In this document: in pieces, positions 56,236 through 64,000 of the stretch
Layout: every line of letters begins with the position of its first letter
Position numbering within the stretch: the first letter of the stretch is position 1
Assembly: GCA_964017235.1 (NCBI GenBank)
Contig: OZ024928.1
Span: 81,153,566-81,217,565, forward strand
From: Sabellastarte sp. h YS-2021
Lineage: Eukaryota; Annelida; Polychaeta; Sabellida; Sabellidae
Direction of reading: 5' to 3'
DNA: 64,000 nucleotides
Position numbers and translations under genes: made by a program
Notes under the pieces: generated by a model
Database searches by the model: none
What the model was told of the DNA's origin: nothing
What the model saw: only the letters and a program-made list of their open reading frames with translations

Positions 56236-57836
56236 TCTTTTTGTGAAAAATTCGAAAATTCAAAATCGCCATTTTTGGTGACACCAAAATCTTTTGAAAA
56301 CTGGGATGCCTACTACGCAGAGATACCCTATCCAGCACGGTTTTCAAGATATAAGCATTTTTGTCTTTTGTAATTTTTGAGAAAAATTTGAAAATTCACA
56401 ATAGCCACCATTTTTGGCGAGACAAAAAGTTTTTGGAAATTCGTAATGACTACCCTGTAGAGATACCCCGTGGTTAAAAAATTTCATCGAAATTGTTCTA
56501 TATAGCACGGGTTTCGAGATAGCATCTTTGTGTTTTGCAATTTTTGGTGAAAAATTCTTGGCAAATCCAGATGGCTTCTCTGCAAAAATACCCTGCAGGT
56601 GAAAATATTTCGTTGAAATCACCCTATCTCGCACGGTTTTTGAGATATTACCTTTTTTGTTTTTGCAATTTTGCGAAAAAAATTCTAAAATTCAAAATGG
56701 CCGCCATTTTGGGTGAGACAAAATATTTTTTGAAAATTGGGATGGCTACTCTGCAGAGATATGTTAGGGATAAAAAAATTTCATCAAAATTGCTCCATCT
56801 AGCACAGTTTTTGAGATATAAGCATTTTTGTGTTTTGCAAATTTTGCGAAAAATTTGAAATTCAAAATGGCCCCCAATTTTGGCAAGACATAAATTTTTT
56901 GAAAAATGTGGTAGTTAATCTGCAGAGTTATTGTGGGTCAAAATTTCGTCGAAATTTCTCTATCTGGCACGGTTTTCGAGATATAAGCATTTTTGTGTTT
57001 TGCAATTTTGCAAAAAATTCGAAAATTCAAAATGGCCGCCATTTTTTGCGAGACAAAAATTGTTTGAAAATTGGCATGGCTACTCTCCAGAGATACCCTG
57101 CGGGTCAAAAATTTCGTCGAAATCGCTCTATCTAGCAGGGTTTTTGAGATATAAGCATTTTTATGTTTTGCAATTTTTGCGAAAAATTCGAAAATTAAAA
57201 ATGGCCGCCATTTTTGGTTAGACAAAAATTTTTGGAAAAAAATGTGTTACTTAATCTGCAGAGATACCCTGCGAGTCAAAAATTTTGTCAAAATCGCTCT
57301 ATTGTACATGCTTTTCAAGATACAGGCTTTTTTGTGTTTTCCTTATTTGGAAAATTCGTAATGATTAATTAATCATTAATTACTCGGCCATTTCTTAACC
57401 AATCAATGCCAAAATCTAATGATTTCCAGATTTTAACAGAATGAATGTATTTGCCAATTTTCAGGTGAATAGATGAAATCCCTTTCAAGTTATCATCTGG
57501 ACAAACTTATCCATCAAAAAAAGACATTTTTGGTCATTTGACTTCTCTGGTCGAAATATAACTGCAACACCTGCCAAATTTAAAAAGAATATGCCCAACG
57601 GTCACAGAGTTATAAGGAAAATGAAACTCGGAGCCAGCGGAGCCGGCAGAGCCTGATTTCCTCCCATATACAAACATTGCTTAATGATTTCCAGACATCT
57701 ATATAGCAAACCTACTAGCCAAATTTCATGTGAATAGGTGAAGCGCTTTTAAAGTTATCATCCAGCCAAGCACATCCCTTTGAAAAACATGTTTTTGGTT
57801 ATGTGACTTCTCTGATTGGTTGAAATGTCATGACAC
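56236..57836 (-). mobile_element. Older H1 copy: diverged 169-A array and two end modules
   Basis: About 6.5 diverged 169-A units (56236-57340), with two near-perfect units at 56950-57220 among them, are followed by an end module to about 57690 and a second, more decayed module to 57836. The hairpin is eroded (ACAAACATTGCTTAA). It joins directly to the 133-bp array of the next copy. Confidence 0.65.
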
Positions 57837-59075
57837 CATTGGCTATCTGCAATACTTTTAGAGATAATTCACATTTACTCATTTTGAGTAGGTGAGTAAT
57901 TAGCTATGGGTCTGAAACTTCACCATGTGAAAGCTCTTCCAAAAGTAGGTGAATGAGTTATTTGAGAAAAATTGGCTATCTGCAATACTTTTAGAGATGA
58001 TTAGCATTTACTCATTTTGACTAGGTGAGTAATTATCTACGGGTCTGAAACTTCACCATGTGAAAGCTCTCCCATAAGTAGATGAATGAGTTATTTGATA
58101 AAAATTGGGTATCCGCAATACTTTTACAGATAATTAGCATTTACTCATTTTGAGTAGGTGAGTAATTAGCTACAGGTCTGAAACTTCACCGAGTGAAAGC
58201 TCTCCCAAAGTAGGTGAATGAGTTATTTGAGAAAAATTGGCTATTTGCAATACTTTTAGAGATAATTAGCATTTACTCATTTTGAGTAGGTGAGTAATTA
58301 GCTATGGGTGTGAAACTTCACCATGTGAAAGCTCTTCCAAAAGTAGGTGAATGAGTTATTTGAGAAAAATTGGCTATGTGCAATACTTTTAAGAGATAAT
58401 TAGCATTTACTCATTTTGAGTAGGTGAGTAATTATCTACGGATCTGAAACTTCACCATGTGAAAGCTCTTCCAAAACTAGATGAATGAGTTATTTGATCA
58501 AAATTGGGTATCCGCAATAGTTTTAGAGATAATTAGCATTTATTCATTTTGAGTAGGTGAATAATTAGCTACGGGTCTGAAACTTCACCGAGTGAAAGCT
58601 CTCCCAAAAGTAGATGAATGAGTTATTTGAGAAAAATTGGCTATCTGCAATACTTTTAGAGGTAATTTGCATTTACTCATTTTGAGTAGGTGAGTAATTA
58701 GCTATGGGTCTAAAACTTCACCATGTGAAAGCTCTCCCAAAAGTAGATGAATGAGTTATTTGAGAGAAATTGGCTATCTGCAATACTTCTAGAGATAATT
58801 AGCATTTACTCATTTTGAGTAGGTGAATAATTACCTACGGGTCTGAAACTTCACCATGTAAAAGCTCTCCCAAAAGTAGATGAATAAGTTATTTGAGAAA
58901 AATTGGCTATCTGCAATACTTTTAGAGATAATTCGCATTTACTCATTTTGAGTAGGTGAGTAATTAGCTACGGGTCTGGAACTTCACCATGTGAAAGCTC
59001 TCCCAAAAGTAGATGAATGAGTTATTTGAGAAAAATTGGCTATCTGCAATACTTTTAAGAGATAATTCGCCATCT
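57837..59075. repeat. 133-bp satellite array in H1 copy c (about 9 units)
   Basis: Same unit as at 1-1275, but with more frequent GATGAATGAG and TAGCATTTACTC variants, which marks a distinct sub-lineage. Confidence 0.92.
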
Positions 59076-59478
59076 AGCACAGTTTTCGAGATATTAGCAT
59101 TTTTGTGTTTTGCAATTTTTGGGTAAAATTCGAAAATTCAAAATGGCCGCCATTTTTGGTGAGTCAAAATTTTTTTGAAAATTGGCATGGCTACTCTACA
59201 GAGATACCCTGTGGGTAAAAAAGTTCGTCAAAAACGCTCTATCTAGCACGGTTTTCGAGATATAAACATTTTTATGTTTTGCAATTTTTGCGAAAAATTC
59301 GAAAATTCAAAATGGCCGCCATTTTTGGCGAGACAAAAATTTTTTCAAAATTGGGATAGCTACTCTGCAGAGATACCCTGCTGGTCAAAAATTTTGTCGA
59401 AATCGCTCTATCTAGCACGGTTTTCGAGTGATAAGCATTTTTGTGTTTTCCTTATTTGGAAAATTCATAATGATTAAT

Positions 59479-60357
59479 GTAGAAATAAAGTCCTCAGTTT
59501 TGTGATTTATAACCCCATATAATTCACAAATTTCCGGCGAATAACGGACGAGCGCATTATAAAGACCGCATTTAGTATTTTTTATATCATGACTGTAATA
59601 AATATGGCTACATAACCTTTTTTGTGTTGCGTACTATTTTTGCTGTCTTATTGTTTTGGCTGTTCCACCTTGCAAACATGCATGGTGACACTAGTGATAA
59701 AGACGGCAAACCGGATAGTTGGTTTCTATTCGATTTATAAAAGAGCAAACGAAATCCGGTGATAAATTCCAATAACCGGTTCCCGAAATGTCACATATTT
59801 CACATCAAAACGTATAAAATATTGCACAGAAACGTTTAAAAATATTAACTTCTGTAATATTTTGCCAATATACACTGAAATAATATCCAAAACGTCTGTT
59901 TTATCATCAAATAAACCACATTTTAGTTGAAATTATTGTTCATGTACACGCAGAGAAAGTTTTACAGCTTGACTACAGCTTGGTGTATACTAATTCGAAC
60001 GAATCCGGTTTCCGCCGAATTTTTGTTTTCAGGACCCGGTTTCCATATTTACATTCGATCGTAACACTAGGTGACACATAAACAAGAATCACTAAATCTC
60101 TCAAACTTTATTTTACTATTTGAACACTTTAACTGTAATACAGACAATTTGCCTTCTAAATTATTTTACACAAACTGTTACATTCAAAAAAAGAATTCTG
60201 ATTCAATAATTCTCTATTTTTCATGCCACGTTTCCCAGTGCAGGGTAAATAATCGCTTAACGGAATGGCCAGAGTACAATTATATGCTTGTATAATTTCA
60301 CGGGAACAATGTGTGCACTGCAGGGATTTTCGTTGTCTGCACATTTCCGGTCTTTAT
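59479..60357. mobile_element. Unclassified insertion of about 880 bp in the H1 end module
   Basis: The H1 module reads AATGATTAAT directly into cattaattactcgg-type sequence in other copies; here about 880 bp intervene. Near the ends are ATAAAGTCC (59486) and GGTCTTTAT (60350), a short inverted pair. The flanks would fit a TTAA or ATTAAT duplication. The inside has an uneven base mix with several CCGGT/ACCGG blocks and no supported gene. Confidence 0.5.
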
Positions 60358-60808
60358 CATTAATCATTAATTACTCGGCCATTTCTTAACCAATCAATGC
60401 CAAAATCTAATGATTTCCAGATTTTAATAGAATGAATGTATTTGGCAAGTTTCAGGTGAATTGATAAAATCCCTTTCAAGTTATCATCCGGACAAGCTTC
60501 CCCATCGAAAGAAGACATTTTTGGTCATGTGACCTCTCTGATTGGTTGAAATGTCACTGCAGTATATTCAAAAAAATTCCCCAAGGCTACTGCCTAAACC
60601 TGCCAAATTTGAAAAGAATCCGCCTAACGGTTACAGAGTTATAAGGAAAACAAAATGCGGAGCCGGCGGAACCTGAAGGTCTCCCATACACAAACAAGCA
60701 TCCCTTGCGGGACGCTTAATTCAGCACCCAGCAGACCCTCTCTCTCTCCCCTCTCCCCTGAATACAAACAAGTGTCCCTTGCAGGACACTTAAATGCATA
60801 ACTCTCAC

Positions 60809-61413
60809 TTGGTATTATTCATTGAATCTGTCAGTTCTTGTTCCGTGTCATCCAGTGTCTGTATTTTCTCTTTGAGCTCACTCCTTTTCTCTTGCACACT
60901 TTCCAAGCTTTCATCAATGGTGTGCTTAAGCTTTGAGACTGCCTCTTGGAGGCCAACAAAGTCATGCATCTTGGGATCTTTGGACACCATTTCAGAAATA
61001 CAGAATGGACAGACAGGCTCTGAGCAATGAAAACAGAAGCAAGTAATCTTCTCCTCATGTTTATCGCAAACCCAGGACTTAACTGATGGTTCAGCTTCTG
61101 GAATCTTCCTTTTAGGTACCACATCTTCAAGAGAAATAATTTGGTGATCTCGTGTGAGTTTGACAAGACCATGAGCACGTTTACACTCAGAACACAGCAA
61201 TTCATCACACTGGACACATTTTGCTGCAGCTACTGATGATGAATCACAGCTTTCACACATTTTTTGTTGGGCTTTGCCACTCTTATGTAAGACCATTTCA
61301 GCCAAATTCTTGTACATAAAATTACTTGGAAGCCCATCCACGCCATTCTTATCCAAAGTGGTATTCCTTCTGCAGATTGGGCAGGGCACATCTACATCTT
61401 GTTTGCTACCAAA
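60809..61413 (-). CDS. TRIM-NHL protein, RING-end and B-box exon
   Basis: A 605-nt exon after the acceptor TTATTTTAG, reading in phase 0 from FGSKQDVDV. CPIC (residues 11-14) is the last zinc pair of a RING finger. B-box 1 follows at about 53-90 (CESCDSSSVAAAKCVQC, then CSEC) and B-box 2 at about 116-152 (CDKHEEKITCFCFHC, then CPFC). A coiled coil starts after LQEAVSKLKHTIDESLES. The exon ends in AA before the donor GTGAGA at 60808 and joins the next exon as AAG (Lys). In this family the RING recruits an E2 enzyme for ubiquitin transfer. The RING start must lie upstream, probably beyond 64000. Confidence 0.9.
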
Positions 61414-62190
61414 CTAAAATAACAAGTTGACAACTAGAAAAATATTTTTGCTACGAATAAGGAAGCATCCCAAAAAGAAAATGCAACATTAAAGAAGAAG
61501 CAGAAAATGCAAAGATGGAATTACCAGTATATCTATTTTTGCAGATTCTGAGGACATAGAAATGTAAAACAATGTCATTTAAATGGTTGATTATGCATTT
61601 TTATTCTTAAATAGTAAACCAAAAACCTATTTATTAGATCTAAATAAACTGTCATATGTTTTGAAAATTTAACATTCTTTTCTGAGTTGATATACAAACA
61701 TGTCCTTAAAATCTGGAAGAACAATAACTCTATAAGCACATTACAAATTGTTAAAATTTTTGTGATATAAAAAATGAAACATCATATCTATTTATATCAT
61801 ATACATGCAAAACCAGGAGATTTTTCACTGATAGACATCACATCATACATAAATGTGTAATGAGGCTGCTGGCATGATGTACCGTATTTATCCGTACAAA
61901 CGCCCCCTCCCTATTAATCGCTCCCCCTCCTGTCTACCTTTGCAAAGTTCAGATTTCGGGATATTACATCCCTCTCAACAGCCAATGCCTTAGCGATTCC
62001 GGGATGCGTTTTAAGATGCGTTTTAGTACTTCCCATTCGAATACCGCTTGCGAGAAAAAGAAAATCAAAACAAAACAAGCATTCTGACGCATGCATTTAT
62101 CTCCCGCCATATAAATTAGATGTACTAAAGATAGTGGAATATAAATTTTTTTGTGAGATGGAGGCACATGTAGAAGTGACAACAAGTTTA
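61414..62190 (-). other. TRIM upstream intron, AT-rich
   Basis: Starts at the acceptor of the exon 60809-61413. AT-rich, and no exon carrying the missing RING cysteines was found. Nothing else recognised. Confidence 0.5.
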
Positions 62191-63850
62191 ATGTTTGATT
62201 GCAATACTTCTAAAGACAAAAGGCATTTACTCATTTTAGTAGCTATTACTCTGCCATCCAAAGAGCTACAGTTCTGCAACTTTATTATGCAGTAGATCAA
62301 CCCAAAGTAGGTAAGGACGTATCTAGAAGAAATTGCCTATCTGTAACACTTTTACAGATAAAAGGTATGTACTTATTTTAGTGGCTATTATTCTGCTATC
62401 CAAAGAGCTACAGTTCTGCAACTTCACTATGTGGTAGATCACCCAAAAGTAGGTGAATGACTTATTTAGAAGAAATTGCCTACCTGTAATACTTTTAGAG
62501 ATAAAAGACATTTACTCATTTTGGTAGCTATTACTCAGCAATCCAAAGAGCTACAGTTCTGCAACTTCACTATGTGGTAGATCACCCAAAAGTAGGTGAA
62601 TGACTTATTTAGAAGAAATTGCCTACCTGTAATACTTTTAGAGATAAAAGACATTTACTCATTTTGGTAGCTATTACTGAGCAATCCAAAGAGCTACAGT
62701 TCTGCAACTTCACTATGTGGTAGATCACCCAAAAGTAGGTGAATGACTTATTTAGAAGAAATTGCCTACCTGTAATACTTTTAGAGATAAAAGACATTCA
62801 TTTTAGTAGCTATTACTCAGCTATCCAAAGAGCTACAGTTCTGCAACTTCACTATGTGGTAGATCACCCAAGAGTACGTGAATGACTTATTTAGAAGAAA
62901 TTGCCTACCTGTAATATTTTTAGAGATAAAAGACAATTACTCATTTTGGTAGCTATTACTCAGCTATCCAAAGAGCTACAGTTCTGCAACTTCACTACGT
63001 GGTAGATCACACAAGAGTAGGTGAATGACTTATTTAGAAGAAATTGCCTACCTGTAATACTTTTAGAGATAAAAGACATTTACTCATTTTAGTAGCTATT
63101 ACTCAGCTATCAAAAGAGCTACAGTTCTGCAACTTCACTATGTGGTAGATCACCCAAAAGTACGTGAATGACTTATTCAGAAGAAATTGCCTACCTGTAA
63201 TACTTTTAGAGATAAAAGACATTTACTCATTTTAGTAGCTATTACTCAGCTATCCAAAGAGCTACAGTTCTGCAACTTCACTATGTGGTAGATCACACAA
63301 AAGTGGGTGAGTGACTTATTTAGAAGAAATTGCCTATGTGTAATATTTTTAGAGATAAAAGACATTTACTCATTTTGGTAGCTATTACTCAGCTATCCAA
63401 AGAGCTACAGTTCTGCAACTTCACTATGTGGTAGATCACCCAAAAGCAGGTGAATGACCTATTTAGAAGAAATTGCCTACCTGTAATACTTTTACAGATA
63501 AAAGACATTTACTCATTTTAGTAGCTATTACTCAGCTATCAAAAGAGCTACAGTTCTGCAACTTCTGTATGTGGTAGATCACCCAAAAGTAGGTGAATGA
63601 CTTATTTAGAAGAAATTGCCTATCTGTAAAACTTTAAAAGATAAAAGACATTTACTCATTTTAGTAGCTATTACTCACCTATCCAAAGAGCTACAGTTCT
63701 GCAACTTCACTATGTGGTAGATCACCCAAAAGTAGGTGAATGACTTATTTAGAAGAAATTGCCTACCTATAATACTTTTAGAGATAAAAGACATTTACTC
63801 ATTTTAGTAGCTTTTGCTCAGCTATCTACTCACTTAGCTATTGACCTACA
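62191..63850. repeat. 143-bp satellite array (about 11.5 units)
   Basis: Units carry ACATTTACTCATTTTAGTAG, CCAAAGAGCTACAGTTCTGC, TATGTGGTAGATCACCCAAA and AGAAGAAATTGCCTACCTG. Two identical open frames 286 bp apart show the 143-bp period. Order and words match the 133-bp and 155-bp families. The array appears to fade into diverged sequence after 63820, which fills the rest of the window. Confidence 0.92.
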
Positions 63851-64000
63851 CCTGCAAAAGCAACAAAAATATAAAGGACACAGGAAAGTAAGCTTTTGAA
63901 AAACTAGATGAATAACAAATGAAAAGATTTGCCTAACTTTGGTACTTGTGAAGGTATTTGACATTTATTTCCATCATAATTTTGCTACAAATAAGAAAAT

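Larger units (their letters stand above)
57837..60793 (-). mobile_element. H1 element copy c with a foreign insertion and double end
   Basis: It consists of a 133-bp array (57837-59075, about 9 units), a 169-A array (59075-59465, about 2.3 units) and the end module. The module is split by an unrelated 0.88-kb insertion (59479-60357). Two successive terminal hairpins close it, at 60696-60717 and 60770-60791, each followed by AA. The left terminus is not seen. The final end lies 14 bp inside the TRIM intron next to the splice donor. Confidence 0.7.

Noticed and set aside
60071-60344. Frames of 62-74 codons in the unknown 880-bp insertion
   Set aside because: Short, no domain, overlapping on both strands in AT-rich sequence.
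62191-63850. Regular repeat spacing that could suggest a CRISPR array
   Set aside because: The units are directly adjacent without unique spacers and the context is eukaryotic; it is a satellite.

Overview
The window looks like a piece of a repeat-rich metazoan genome, most likely a bivalve mollusc. The clues are a TRIM gene of the RING/B-box/coiled-coil/NHL type split over small exons with GT-AG introns, DIRS and Ty3/Gypsy retroelements, an L1-like LINE, tRNA-derived SINEs with a tail of the kind known from bivalves, and satellites carried inside transposons whose ends resemble Helentron-associated elements (HINE/pearl-like). The species cannot be named from the sequence. No prokaryotic genes, CRISPR arrays or rRNA genes were seen.

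Host gene: one TRIM gene lies on the minus strand. Four exons with exactly matching phases are visible: 60809-61413 (end of RING, two B-boxes, start of coiled coil), 53968-54121 (coiled coil), 28240-28504 (linker) and 26165-27045 (NHL repeats and stop). The RING start lies in an exon outside the window or not recognised. The gene covers at least 35 kb, with introns of about 1.2, 25.5 and 6.7 kb built almost wholly of mobile DNA.

Layout: 1-2611 right part of element H1 (133-bp and 169-bp satellites plus an end module); 2612-5139 other tandem repeats; 5140-5450 fold-back element; 5451-11516 DIRS element; 11759-16117 second, older DIRS relic; 16173-24119 element H2 with a Ty3/Gypsy element inside (18246-22779); 24120-25640 ends of other elements; 25641-28504 last two TRIM exons; 28663-33757 element H3 with about 26 copies of a 169-bp satellite; 33976-35530 element H4 with a SINE inside; 36305-36522 second SINE; 37241-44755 second H2 copy with a complete H1 (38858-43315) inside; 44958-51883 full-length L1-like LINE; 51884-53910 tandem repeats; 53968-54121 TRIM exon; 54212-54475 small inverted-repeat transposon; 54756-60793 H4 and H1 copies; 60809-61413 TRIM exon; 62191-63850 143-bp satellite.

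The most striking pattern is that at least four sequence-unrelated element families (H1-H4) share one end architecture. On the minus strand each starts TTA plus a C-rich 10-12 bp motif that forms a hairpin. Each finishes with the inverted copy of that motif, a second small hairpin and a terminal TAG next to T. Inside, each carries its own tandem satellite. One complete copy (H1) sits in an H2 whose uninterrupted sister copy is also in the window, giving a filled and empty site without target duplication, as expected of rolling-circle (Helitron/Helentron-type) transposons. Most satellite DNA here can therefore be read as cargo of non-autonomous rolling-circle elements, and one of them ends only 14 bp from a TRIM splice donor.
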